NCBI RefSeq assembly: GCF_038561935.1
Contig: NZ_CP102770.1
Span: forward strand, 5,518,001-5,582,000
Reading direction: 5' to 3'
Length of the DNA stretch: 64,000 bases
Origin: Myxococcus stipitatus
GTDB lineage: Bacteria > Myxococcota > Myxococcia > Myxococcales > Myxococcaceae
In this document: positions 9,730 to 46,021 of the stretch, piece after piece
How the letters are laid out: each line of letters starts with the position of its first letter
Numbering within the stretch: position 1 is the stretch's first letter
Notes under the pieces: generated by a model
The model's input: only the letters and a program-made list of their open reading frames with translations
Told to the model about the DNA's origin: nothing
Database searches by the model: none
Made by a program: the position numbers and the translations under genes

Positions 9730-10706
9730 CAGGCCTCCAGGGTGCCGTGGACGGCCGCGAGCACTCGCGAGGGGTCGGGCCGGTGGTGATGCTCGATGCT
9801 GAAGTAGGGGTGCGGCACATCGAACCCCGTCACACGTTGGATGGGCGCCTTGAGGTCGTACATGGCGCGCTCGGCGAGAATCGCCGCGATTTCACTGGCC
9901 ACGCCGCAGGTGCGAGGCGCCTCCTGGATGATGACGACGCGGCCCGTGGCGCGAGCAGCCGCCAGCAGTCCCTCCTCGTCCAGCGGCGACAGCGTCCGCA
10001 CGTCACAGATGTGCGCGGAGACGCCCTTCTGCGCCAGCGCGTCCGCGGTGGCCGTGGCCACCTCCACCATGGCGCCCCAGGCGAACAGCGTCACGTCCTC
10101 GCCCTCGCGCACCGTGCGCACGACACCGAGCGGCGTCACGTGCTCCCCATCGGGGACCTCGCCGCGCAGGTGGCGGTAGAGCTTCTTCGGCTCCAGGAAG
10201 ATGACCGGGTCGGGGCTGCGCATCGCCGCCGTGAGGAGCCCCTTGGCGTCGGCGGGCGTCGACGGCGTGACGACGGTGAGCCCAGGCGTGTGGCAGTAGT
10301 AGGTCTCGGGCGAGTCCGAGTGGAGCTCGGGCGCCCGCACCCCGCCCCCGCAGGGCATCCGGATGACCATCGGCATGGGCGCCGTGCCCCGCGTGCGCCA
10401 GCGGTAGCGGCCCACGTGGGTGATGATCTGGTTGAGCGCGGGGTAGCTGAAGGCGTCGAACTGGAGCTCGCAGACGGGCCGCATCCGCGCGAGGCACAGG
10501 CCCACGGCCGCGCCCACGATGCCCGCCTCCGACACGGGCGTGTCGACGACGCGCTCCGGCCCGAAGCGCGCCTGGAGTCCCAGGGTGACGCGGAACACGC
10601 CGCCGTTGCGGCCGATGTCCTCGCCCAGGAGCACCACCTGGGGGTTGCGCTCCATCTCCTCCCTCAGCGCGCTGGTGAGGGCCTCCACGAAGAGCAGCTC
10701 GCTCAT
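9729..10706 (-). CDS. 2-oxoacid dehydrogenase E1 component, beta subunit
   Basis: 325 aa, the full length for E1-beta of branched-chain or pyruvate-type dehydrogenases. Recognisable blocks: GEDIGRNGGVFRVT near 28, DTPVSEAGIVGAAVGL near 60, ELQFDAFSYPALNQII near 80, MPCGGGVRAPELHSDSPE near 115, and C-terminal VIIQEAPRTCGVASEIAAIL. With E1-alpha it forms the thiamine-diphosphate enzyme that decarboxylates a 2-oxo acid and reductively acylates the E2 lipoyl arm. The wording ELQF and EAPRTCGVASEI is closer, as I remember these families, to branched-chain keto-acid E1-beta than to PdhB, but substrate choice cannot be settled by eye. The ATG overlaps the E1-alpha stop by 4 nt and the stop shares 1 nt with the E2-ACP start (TGATG), so the three chains are probably translated in step. 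Confidence 0.93.
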   Translation of the reverse strand: MSELLFVEALTSALREEMERNPQVVLLGEDIGRNGGVFRVTLGLQARFGPERVVDTPVSEAGIVGAAVGLCLARMRPVCELQFDAFSYPALNQIITHVGRYRWRTRGTAPMPMVIRMPCGGGVRAPELHSDSPETYYCHTPGLTVVTPSTPADAKGLLTAAMRSPDPVIFLEPKKLYRHLRGEVPDGEHVTPLGVVRTVREGEDVTLFAWGAMVEVATATADALAQKGVSAHICDVRTLSPLDEEGLLAAARATGRVVIIQEAPRTCGVASEIAAILAERAMYDLKAPIQRVTGFDVPHPYFSIEHHHRPDPSRVLAAVHGTLEA

Positions 10707-11872
10707 GGCGTCCTCCCGGAGTCCTTGCCCGCGGCCCCTGGGGCCAGGGACGCCTGGAGCCGCGCCAGGTCACGCGACATCGCCGGGGTCTTCCGTTCGT
10801 AGGTGTGGTCGAAGACGAGGCTGGGGTCCGGCACGGGGAGCGCCTCCGCCTCGGTGATGGCCGCCGCCATCCGGGCCAACGCTTCGTCGCGAAAGCGCGT
10901 GGCCACTTCGGGGGCGAGGAGGTCCAGTCGCTGGAGGTAGCGCTCGTAGCGGACGAGGCACTCGTTGCGGCGTGCCGCCGCGGCGTCGGTGTCCTCCCGG
11001 TAGACGCTCGGGTCGTCGGGGAAGGCGTGCGCCTGCATGCGGTAGGTGACGCACTCGATGAAGGTGGGGCCTCCCCCCGAGCGCGCGCGCTCCACCGCTT
11101 CGGAGACGGCGAGATGGACGGCGATGACATCGTCCCCGTCCACCCGAACTCCCGGCATGCCGTAGCCCACGGCCTTGTCCGCGAGGGAGGTGGCGCGCGT
11201 CTGCTGGCGCACCGGCGTGCTGATGGCCCACTGGTTGTTCGTGCACAGGAGGACGACGGGAGCGCCCAGCACACCCGCCAGGTTGGCTCCTTCGTGAAAC
11301 TCACCCTCCGAGGTGGCCCCATCTCCAAAGAAGGCCAGCGCCACGGTGTCGCGCCCCTGGAGGCGCTCTCCCCATGCAAAGCCAACCGCGTGGGGCACCT
11401 GCGAGCCCACGGGAATACTGATGGAACCCAGCCTCCAGATGTTTGGGTTCCACCAACCCTGCGGGTGACCCCGGCAACCCGCAAGGACATCCGCCGGGGA
11501 CATCCCCCGCACAAGGCCGACCTTGTTCTCCCGGTACGAAGGAAATGCCCAATCATGATCACGAAGCGCAGACATTGCGCCCACCTGGATGGCTTCATGT
11601 CCCCAGGAGATGGCCCAGGTGCCAATCCGACCATGGCGGTGATAGATGAGCGCCCGCTCGTCGAAGACTCGCAGATAGATCATCTGCCGATAGAGTTCGA
11701 CGGCGAGTGTCTCGGTGATACCAGGTGGCAGCGGCGCGACCTCGAAATCCCCTGTCTCGAGTGAGCCGATGCGTTTTTCAGGAGAGACCACTGAGGAGAT
11801 TTCTCTTCGGAGAACTGTCGATGAACTCACAACGTGTCCCAACTCGGTGCCAAAGCACTGGCGTCCAGGCAC
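10703..11872 (-). CDS. 2-oxoacid dehydrogenase E1 component, alpha subunit
   Basis: 389 aa from a GTG at 11872. In-frame GTGs at 11830 and further downstream are alternative starts, and the first ~45 residues look unlike the family, so the true start may be internal. The thiamine-diphosphate motif is clear: GDGATSEGEFHEG followed about 25 residues later by NN (CTNNQWAIST). PVGSQVPHAVGFAWG and YRMQAHAFPDDPSVYR correspond to the conserved E1-alpha core and phosphorylation-loop region of branched-chain/pyruvate-type enzymes. It pairs with the E1-beta encoded immediately downstream (4-nt overlap) and is the first gene of the leftward operon. The inferred role is oxidative decarboxylation of a 2-oxo acid (branched-chain or pyruvate-like) to make the PKS starter. 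The 5' half (around 11250-11870) looks less GC-rich than its neighbours. Confidence 0.92.
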   Translation of the reverse strand: MPGRQCFGTELGHVVSSSTVLRREISSVVSPEKRIGSLETGDFEVAPLPPGITETLAVELYRQMIYLRVFDERALIYHRHGRIGTWAISWGHEAIQVGAMSALRDHDWAFPSYRENKVGLVRGMSPADVLAGCRGHPQGWWNPNIWRLGSISIPVGSQVPHAVGFAWGERLQGRDTVALAFFGDGATSEGEFHEGANLAGVLGAPVVLLCTNNQWAISTPVRQQTRATSLADKAVGYGMPGVRVDGDDVIAVHLAVSEAVERARSGGGPTFIECVTYRMQAHAFPDDPSVYREDTDAAAARRNECLVRYERYLQRLDLLAPEVATRFRDEALARMAAAITEAEALPVPDPSLVFDHTYERKTPAMSRDLARLQASLAPGAAGKDSGRTP

Positions 11873-12113
11873 ACTGTACGTGCGCCAACATGGCAGAATG
11901 ATATGGAATTGAAATCAGCGTGCCTTATGTTTTCGTAGAGACGCATCCCCCCATTTGACGCTAGATTCGAATCCCGGATTAACAGGTCCCTCTGACAGAT
12001 TCAACGTTAGGATTTAGGCCTCAATTACCAAACGACACTGACATCACCTCCCAGGGTGCCGTTGCGTGGCGGTGACACGCATTCGCAACGATTGGGAGAC
12101 TGAGAGACGACAG
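11873..12113. promoter_or_regulatory. Divergent intergenic region, probable bidirectional promoter
   Basis: This 240-bp gap lies between two gene blocks transcribed away from each other and is clearly richer in A/T than its flanks, so promoters for both operons are expected here. On the plus strand TTGACG (11955-11960) is followed after 17 nt by ATTAAC (11978-11983), a fair -35 with a poor -10. Between them is a perfect 10-bp palindrome, GATTCGAATC (11964-11973), that could be an operator half or core. I see no convincing -12/-24 (sigma-54) element and no regulator gene nearby. Confidence 0.45.
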
Positions 12114-12881
12114 ATGTTGCCGATGAAGGACACTGTGGATGAATGGTTGATGTTCAACGGGCAGCAGAAGCCAGCAGCCAGGCTGCAACTCATCTGCTTC
12201 CACCATGCGGGAGGTGGAGCCTCGATGTTCCGCAAGTGGGCGGAGGAGATGCCGGAGGAGATCGCCGTCAGCGCGGTGCAGCTCCCCGGGCGCGAGTTCC
12301 GGCTGAGGGAGCCGTGCTTCACGCGGATGGAGCCGCTGGTGCACGAGCTGGTGAAGCGGCTCACGCCTCGATTGGATCTCCCGTTCGCCTTCTTCGGGCA
12401 CAGCATGGGCGCGCTGGTCGCCTTCGAGCTGGCGCGGGAGCTGCGCCGGCGAGGCGAGCGCGAGCCCTTCTATCTTGGAGTGTCAGGGCGGATTGCCCCG
12501 CAGCTGCGCTCCCGCTTCCGCCCCGCTGCGGAGCTCACCGACGCGCAGCTCATCGAGCGCGTCCGCGAGCTCGGTGGACTGCCGGAGCAGGTCGCGCAGG
12601 AGCCGGAGCTGCTCGCACTGGTCCTGCCCATCATCCGCGCGGACTACGCCGTCATCGACAACTACACCTGCGCGTCCGAGCCGCCCCTGTCCTGCGCCAT
12701 CTCCGCGTTCTGGGGACGCGGCGACATCCTCGCCACGGAGGAGCAGGTCTTCGCCTGGAAGCAGCACACCCACCACCAGTTCACCATCCGCGACTTCCCA
12801 GGCGACCACTTCTTCGTGAACACGGTGAGGCAGGATGTGCAGCGGGCCCTGCGCGCGGACCTGAAGCAGGCGCTGGGGTAG
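12114..12881 (+). CDS. Type II thioesterase (NRPS/PKS editing alpha/beta-hydrolase)
   Basis: 255 aa from ATG at 12114. The frame is open further upstream to a GTG at 12066, but the ATG follows a purine-rich GAGAGACGACAG stretch and gives a normal thioesterase N-terminus. Family hallmarks: LICFHHAGGGASMFRKW, nucleophile elbow FGHSMGALVAFELAREL (Ser in GHSMG), the VSGR segment, and catalytic His in FPGDHFFVNT. Length and motifs fit the stand-alone thioesterases that remove stalled or wrongly primed acyl groups from carrier domains. It is the first gene of the rightward operon, directly opposite the E1-alpha gene, so it may serve the PKS and NRPS lines together. Confidence 0.95.
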   Translation: MLPMKDTVDEWLMFNGQQKPAARLQLICFHHAGGGASMFRKWAEEMPEEIAVSAVQLPGREFRLREPCFTRMEPLVHELVKRLTPRLDLPFAFFGHSMGALVAFELARELRRRGEREPFYLGVSGRIAPQLRSRFRPAAELTDAQLIERVRELGGLPEQVAQEPELLALVLPIIRADYAVIDNYTCASEPPLSCAISAFWGRGDILATEEQVFAWKQHTHHQFTIRDFPGDHFFVNTVRQDVQRALRADLKQALG

Positions 12882-13028
12882 TGCCCGCGCCCTCCGGGAG
12901 GGAGCCCCGCGAATGGGGTTCTCGCTGGATATCCATGGAATACACGTAGCGCCACTCTATAGAGCTGGAGTAGTTCACGGTGCGCCGCCGTCCACCTCGG
13001 ATGCGGCGTGACACCGGAGAGCTGCCAC

Positions 13029-14060
13029 ATGCGCATGGAGTACCGCAGGCTGGGACAAAGCGGTTTGAGAGTGTCGACGCTGTGCTTCGGGACCATGGCG
13101 CTCGGGGAGCCGCTGGAGGGCTCCGCGAGCCAGGGCTTTGGCACGGACGAGAAGACGTCCTTCGCCATCCTGGAGCGGGCCCTGGACGTGGGCATCAACT
13201 TCCTGGACACCGCCAACGTCTACGGGATGGGGCTCTCGGAGAGCACGCTGGGCCACTGGTTCGCGCAGGGCAACGGGCGGCGGGAGCAGATGGTGCTGGC
13301 CTCCAAGTTCCGCCTGCGCGTGCTGCCGGGGCCGAACAACTCGGGCGCCTCGCGCCTCAACCTGCGCACCTCCGTGGAAGACAGCCTGCGGCGGCTGAAC
13401 ACGGACCGCATCGACCTGTATCAGGTGCACCTGCAGGACGTGGACACGCCCGTGGACGAGACGCTCCGGGCGATGGAAGACCTCGTGCGCCAGGGCAAGG
13501 TGCTCTACATCGGCGCCAGCAACTACGCCGCCTACCGGCTGGTGGACGCGCTGTGGACCAGCCGGCACCTGGGCCTGTCCCGCTTCGTGTCGCTCCAGGC
13601 GCAGTACAGCCTGGTGGTGCGCGATGCCGAGCGCGAGTACCTGCCGCTGTGTGAGCACTTCGGCCTGGGACTCCTCGCCTGGGCGCCGCTCGCCGCGGGC
13701 TTCCTGTCCGGCAAGTACCGCCAGGGCGAGGCGCCGCCCGATGCCACGCGCCTGGCGGTGGAGAACGGCCGCATGGCGGAGTTCGACACCCCTCGCAACT
13801 GGCGCGTGCTGGCCGAGGTGATCGCCGTCGCGAAGGAGCTGGACGCGACGCCCGCCCAGGTCTCGCTCGCGTGGCTGCTCCACAAGAAGAGCGTGACGTC
13901 CGTCGTGTTCGGCGCGCGCAGCCTGAGCCAGTTCGAGGAGAACCTGAGGGCGGCTTCGCTGAAGCTCGATGCCGCGCAGATGAAACGGCTGGACGACGCG
14001 GGCACGCTGGACCCCGGCACGCCCTACGCCTTCATCCGGCAGATGCAGGGCCGCTGGTAG
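13029..14060 (+). CDS. Aldo/keto reductase
   Basis: 343 aa, NADPH-dependent aldo/keto reductase fold. The start chosen is the ATG at 13029 (an ATG two codons later gives the common N-terminus MEYRRLGQSGLRVS). Catalytic tetrad elements are visible: Asp and Tyr in NFLDTANVYG, Lys in LASKFRLRV and His in LYQVHLQDVD. The C-terminal VVFGARSLSQFEENL corresponds to the cofactor-binding GxRxxxQ region of this superfamily (the potassium-channel-beta/YghZ-like branch). It lies between the thioesterase and oxygenase genes in the biosynthetic operon. It could reduce an aldehyde or ketone on a precursor or on the product, but nothing in the sequence fixes the substrate. Confidence 0.92.
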   Translation: MRMEYRRLGQSGLRVSTLCFGTMALGEPLEGSASQGFGTDEKTSFAILERALDVGINFLDTANVYGMGLSESTLGHWFAQGNGRREQMVLASKFRLRVLPGPNNSGASRLNLRTSVEDSLRRLNTDRIDLYQVHLQDVDTPVDETLRAMEDLVRQGKVLYIGASNYAAYRLVDALWTSRHLGLSRFVSLQAQYSLVVRDAEREYLPLCEHFGLGLLAWAPLAAGFLSGKYRQGEAPPDATRLAVENGRMAEFDTPRNWRVLAEVIAVAKELDATPAQVSLAWLLHKKSVTSVVFGARSLSQFEENLRAASLKLDAAQMKRLDDAGTLDPGTPYAFIRQMQGRW

Positions 14061-14238
14061 CCCTCATCCCTGAATTCCGTCACCCCTGACTCTTCAATCC
14101 AGTCCGAGGAAACATTTATCGGAGCTATTTCACGATATTCAACTCTTTTGTTAGGGTTGTCCGGGAACCACGGGGTTGAACCCGCGGCCCCGTCATCACC
14201 GCCACTTCGACCCACGCAAAGGGACAGGGGAAGAATCG

Positions 14239-14997
14239 ATGGAGAAGATCGTCAAGGCAGAAGTGATGTGGCCCACCACCACCTTGGCGATCCACCTCAA
14301 GGATTCCAGAGAGCTGAACGCGGGGCTGGCGCGAATCATCCGAGAGAAGGAGCAGGAGATTCTCGGCAAGCACAAGCCGACGCTCGTGGCGGGCATCAAG
14401 CAGGGGCTGACGGCGTACTGGCTCGAGTTCAACGTCCTCAACTGGGACTACCCTGAGATCGCCGAGTTCCGAAAAATCGTTCTGGACGGAATTCGCGAGA
14501 CGTTCAAGGTGCAGGGGCAGAACCCGGATGACCCCGGGATGCAGATTGTCGGCATCTCCTGCTGGGCGAACGTGCTGCGGTACGGGGAGTTCCTCGAGGT
14601 CCACCACCACGACCCCTCGTACATCAGCGGTCACTACCAGGTGCAGACGGGCTACGGCCCCGGCGAGGCACCGGACGAGTCGGAGGGCGGGCAGACGGTG
14701 TACTTCCGCCCCGGCTTCCTCGACCGCAGCCATGGAGGAAAGGCCGCGGGACAGACGAGTCCGTGGGACGACGACTGGCGCGTGAGTGTCACGCCCGTCG
14801 AGGGCAAGCTCTTCTTCTTCCCCAGCTACGTGCGACACGAGGTGCGGCCCTACCTGGGCAAGCACGAGCGCATCTCCATCGCGATGGACATCTTCGTGAA
14901 GAAGCAGGAAGCGCTGATGTACTTCGGCGGGCCTCGCTGGTTCGTCCCGGGCAAGGTCCCCACTCCGGCGCGGCGCGCGATGCCCGTCGGAAAGTAG
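14239..14997 (+). CDS. 2-oxoglutarate/Fe(II)-dependent oxygenase-like protein (probable hydroxylase)
   Basis: 252 aa from ATG at 14239, preceded by GGGGAAGA. The second half resembles the putative 2OG-Fe(II) oxygenase family TIGR02466: SCWANVLRYGEFLEVHHHDP (His-x-Asp iron ligands in HHHD, near residues 122-127), SGHYQVQTGYG, a GGQTVYFRPG strand, then LFFFPSYVRHEVRPYLGKHERISIAMDI, supplying the distal His and the Arg that holds 2-oxoglutarate. The N-terminal ~100 residues are charged and not recognisable. It sits just ahead of a P450 and an NRPS that has Asp, Gln and Glu modules, so beta-hydroxylation of a side chain is a reasonable inference, but free amino acid versus carrier-bound substrate cannot be distinguished. 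Confidence 0.8.
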   Translation: MEKIVKAEVMWPTTTLAIHLKDSRELNAGLARIIREKEQEILGKHKPTLVAGIKQGLTAYWLEFNVLNWDYPEIAEFRKIVLDGIRETFKVQGQNPDDPGMQIVGISCWANVLRYGEFLEVHHHDPSYISGHYQVQTGYGPGEAPDESEGGQTVYFRPGFLDRSHGGKAAGQTSPWDDDWRVSVTPVEGKLFFFPSYVRHEVRPYLGKHERISIAMDIFVKKQEALMYFGGPRWFVPGKVPTPARRAMPVGK

Positions 14998-15177
14998 TCC
15001 GCGTCCTGGCGCGAAGGCCGCTCCCCCTCGCGGGCGCGGGCGGCCCTTCGGCTGGAGCATGTTTCACCGCCACTCACGGGAGCCCTGCTCCCGCCTTCTC
15101 GCAAAGCCACCTGCACGGAGGCCGCACGGGCTCCATCCGCGCCCGTGCCCCCCGCGTGCTCCGCAGGAGACACCGCC

Positions 15178-16584
15178 ATGACCACCGGGAAACAACCCCT
15201 GAACCTCCCGCCCGGGCCCAAGGGAATACCGTTGCTCGGCAGCATGCTGGAGGCGACGCCGGACCCCATCGGCTTCTTCGGACGCGCCTTCCAGCAATAC
15301 GGCGACGCGGTCCGTGTGCGCGTCAGCCCGCAGCAGACCGTCTTCCTCATCAGCCACCCGGACTACGTGAAGCACGTCCTGGTGGACCACGCGCAGAACT
15401 ACCCCAAGCCGCACAACCCTCCCGGCAAGCTGCTCGGAAAGGGGCTGTTCCCCAGCGAGGGCGAGTACTGGCGACAGCAGCGGCGCTTCATCCAGCCGGC
15501 CTTCCACCCCGAGCGCATGGCGGCGCTGGTCCCCACCATGGTGGACAGCGTGGAGAAGATGCTTCGGCGGTGGGAGGCCCGGACGGGCACGGGCGAGGTC
15601 TTCGACATCGCGAACGACATGACCCGGCTGTCGCTCTCCATCGTCGGCCGCGGCGTCTTCACCGACGACATGGTCGAGGAGCAGCCGGAGGTCCTGGAGG
15701 CGTGCCAGGAAATCGTCCGGATGCAGAACATGCGGCGCAAGTGGTGGATGGTGTACCTCATCGTCGCGCTGAGGCTCCGCACGCAGCGCCGCAAGCGCTT
15801 CCGCGCGGGAATCGCCAGGCTGGACAAGGCGATGTACGAGGCCATCGCCAAGCGCCGTCCGAACCCCACGGCCCATGCGGACATGCTCGGGCAGATGCTG
15901 GCGGCTCGCGACCCGAAGACGGGCGAGGGCATGACGGACGAGCAGCTGCGCGACGAGTGCGTCAACCTCTTCTTCGCGGGCCATGAGACCACCGCCGTGG
16001 CGCTCGTGTGGACCTACCACCTGCTCAGCCAGCACCCCGAGGTGGAGCAGCGGATGCGCGACGAGATTGCAGCCGCCATCGGGGACAGACCTCCACAGCT
16101 CCAGGACCTGCCGAAGCTTCGCTACATCACCGCGGTGTTCGAGGAGGTGCTGCGGCTGTATCCCCCCGCCTGGGTGCTGTCCCGCCAGGCCAAGGAGCAG
16201 GACAAGCTGGGCGACTTCGACGTGCCGGCGGGCACCATCATGATGATGATGCAGCCCATCGTTCACAAGCATCCGGCATACTGGGAAGCCCCGGAGAAGT
16301 TCATGCCGGAGCGCTTCCTGCCGGAGAACGCCGGGAAGCGTCCGCGCTTCGCGTACTTCCCCTTCGGCGCGGGCCAGCGGCTGTGCATCGGCAGCAACAT
16401 GGCCCTGATGCAGGCCACCGTGGCGCTGACCATGATGCTTCAGCGCTTCAAGGTGAACGTGGTGCCGGGACAGACGGTGATTGAAGACCCCGTCGTCACG
16501 TTCCGCTCACGCCATGGGCTCCAGGTGTCCCTGAGCCCCGCACCCGCTACGTCCGGCCCGCGACAGGCCGCGTCGGCTCGCTGA
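15178..16584 (+). CDS. Cytochrome P450 monooxygenase
   Basis: 468 aa from ATG at 15178, with GCAGGAGA 8 nt upstream. It begins with the proline-rich LNLPPGPKGIPLLGS hinge; no convincing membrane anchor precedes it. The I-helix oxygen-binding motif is FFAGHETTAVAL (near 260), the ExxR motif is EEVLR (near 323), and the heme-thiolate loop is FPFGAGQRLCIG (near 397-408), with Cys as fifth ligand. Overall wording is that of soluble class CYP102/CYP3-like bacterial P450s rather than the shorter actinobacterial NRPS-interacting P450s. Only 85 nt separate it from the giant NRPS, so it is probably a tailoring oxidase of that pathway; the site of oxidation is unknown. Electron-transfer partners are not in the window. 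Confidence 0.95.
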   Translation: MTTGKQPLNLPPGPKGIPLLGSMLEATPDPIGFFGRAFQQYGDAVRVRVSPQQTVFLISHPDYVKHVLVDHAQNYPKPHNPPGKLLGKGLFPSEGEYWRQQRRFIQPAFHPERMAALVPTMVDSVEKMLRRWEARTGTGEVFDIANDMTRLSLSIVGRGVFTDDMVEEQPEVLEACQEIVRMQNMRRKWWMVYLIVALRLRTQRRKRFRAGIARLDKAMYEAIAKRRPNPTAHADMLGQMLAARDPKTGEGMTDEQLRDECVNLFFAGHETTAVALVWTYHLLSQHPEVEQRMRDEIAAAIGDRPPQLQDLPKLRYITAVFEEVLRLYPPAWVLSRQAKEQDKLGDFDVPAGTIMMMMQPIVHKHPAYWEAPEKFMPERFLPENAGKRPRFAYFPFGAGQRLCIGSNMALMQATVALTMMLQRFKVNVVPGQTVIEDPVVTFRSRHGLQVSLSPAPATSGPRQAASAR

Positions 16585-16669
16585 ACCCACCTCTTGCCGG
16601 AATGTCACCTGCGGGAGCGGATGCTCGCGGCCCGGGGCGGCACGGACGCAGCGCCTGGAGTGAAGTCCG

Positions 16670-44295
<27,626 letters not shown>

Positions 44296-44299
<4 letters not shown>

Positions 44300-45945
44300 A
44301 GCTCGTCCTCTTTCTCATCCAACGGGCCAAGGGCCGCTTTGCCCTGGCCACCCTCCTGGGCCTGGTGGGCGGAGGCATGAGCGCCGCGCTCATCGCCGTC
44401 ATCGGCAACGCACTCAGCGGCACGATGCCCACGGGCCCGGGGATGCTGACCTTCGCGGCGCTCGCCGTCCTGGGATTGCTGACGCGGTTCTTCTCCCAGG
44501 TCGTGCTGAACTCGCTGCATCAAGGCGAGCTCCAGCGGATGCGGCTTCAACTGGGCCGGCAGATCCTCGCCACGCCCCTGCGGCGCCTGGAGGAGACGGG
44601 GCCGCACCGGCTGCAGTCCGCGCTCTCGAATGACATCCAGGCGATGAGCAGCAGCATGGGGCTCATCCCCGTCATCTTCATCGACCTGACCGTCGTGGTG
44701 GGCTGCCTCGGCTACATGGCCTGGCTGTCGTGGACCAGCTTCCTGGGGACGCTCGTCTTCTTGTTGGTGGGTGGGCTCATCTACTGGATTCCCCAGGAGC
44801 GGGGCGTGTCCATCGTCCGGAAGGTGCACGGGCAGCAGTCCCTGCTCTTCAAGTGCTTCCGAGGCATCACCGATGGCATCAAGGAGCTCAAGCTGAACCA
44901 GGCGCGACGGGCCGCCTTCATCCGTGAGTCCTTCGAGCCCACCACGTCCGCGCTGCACCACGCCCATGTCCGCGCGAGTCGCTACTACGCCGCCGCCACC
45001 AACTGGGGGACATTCATCTTCCTCGTCTTCATCGGGCTGATGATCTACGCGGCGCCGCTCGTCCTCGACGTGAGCGCCAAGGAGTTGATGGGCTACACGC
45101 TCACGGCGCTGTACCTCCAGCAGCCGCTCACCACGCTCATGCGGAACGTCCCGGTCCTGTCACAGGGGACCATCGCGCTGGAGCACCTGGAGAAGCTGAC
45201 CCTCTCTCCTCCGGATGCCGGCGCGCCGCTCCTGCCGCCACCGCGCGCGTTCGAGCGCCTGGAGGTCTCGGGCATCACCCACACGTACTTCCGCGACAAC
45301 GACGACAGCCGCTTCACGCTCGGCCCCATCCACCTCGAGCTCGTGCCGGGTGAGATTGTCTTCATCATCGGCGGCAATGGCAGCGGGAAGACGACGCTGG
45401 CCAAGCTGCTCACGGGCCTCTACACGCCGGAGTCGGGGGCGCTGCGCGTCGACGGGCGGGACATCACCGACGAGAACCGGGAGCAGTACCAGCAGTACTT
45501 CTCCGCGGTGTTCTCCGACTTCCACCTCTTCGACAGCCTGCTCGGCCTGGCCCCCGCGGAGCGCGCGCGGCGACTCCAGGGCTACCTGGAGCGGCTCCAG
45601 CTCGACAAGAAGGTCTCCATCGACACAGCGGGCAAGCTGTCCACGACGGACCTGTCGCTGGGCCAGCGCAAGCGGCTGGCGCTGCTCGCCTCGTGGCTGG
45701 AGGACCGGCCCATCTACCTCTTCGACGAGTGGGCCGCGGACCAGGACCCCGCCTTCAAGGACGTCTTCTATCTGGAGCTCTTGCAGGAGCTGAAGCGCGC
45801 CGGGAAGGCGGTGGTGGTCATCAGCCACGACAACCACTACTTCCACGTCGCGGACCGCATCATCCAGCTCGACTCCGGCCGGCTGGTGGAAACGACGACG
45901 ACGGCTCGGAAGGCCGAGCCCCTTCGGGCCCCGGTCGCCTCCTGA
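44296..45945 (+). CDS. SyrD/PvdE-type ABC transporter (fused membrane and ATPase domains)
   Basis: 549 aa. The N-terminal ~300 residues hold the membrane domain, with hydrophobic helices visible around 15-40, 50-75, 125-165 and 235-275. The C-terminal ATPase has Walker A GGNGSGKTTLAKLL, signature LSLGQRKRL, Walker B IYLFDEWAADQD and H-loop VVISHDNHYFH. The DEWAADQDPxFK wording is characteristic of the cyclic-peptide/siderophore exporter family (SyrD, PvdE), half-transporters that dimerise in the inner membrane. Its ATG overlaps the NRPS stop by 4 nt, so exporter and synthetase are translationally coupled. It probably moves the finished or precursor peptide to the periplasm. Confidence 0.95.
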
Positions 45946-45981
45946 CGCCCTGGCCATTCCCTCGCAGCGACACCGCCTTGC

Positions 45982-46004
45982 CCGGACGGCGGACACCCGT
46001 CCGG
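45982..46004 (+). other. GC-rich hairpin between the exporter and oxidoreductase genes
   Basis: Perfect 8-bp arms CCGGACGG (45982-45989) and CCGTCCGG (45997-46004) with a 7-nt loop. No T-tract follows, so it may slow or partially stop transcription rather than act as a full terminator. The next gene's ribosome site (AGGA, 46012-46015) is just downstream. Confidence 0.45.
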
Positions 46005-46021
46005 CCCCGCTAGGAAGCGAC

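Noticed and set aside
12882..13028. Rho-independent terminator after the thioesterase gene (CCCTCCGGGAGGG)
   Set aside because: Very short arms, a tiny loop and no T-tract; the next gene is on the same strand and close by.
14061..14238. Separate promoter or small gene between the aldo/keto reductase and oxygenase genes
   Set aside because: An A/T-rich patch exists around 14105-14155 but I find no convincing promoter hexamers and no ORF with a ribosome site.
14998..15177. Hidden gene or regulatory element before the P450
   Set aside because: GC-rich 180 bp with no start/ribosome-site pair other than that of the P450 and no notable repeat.
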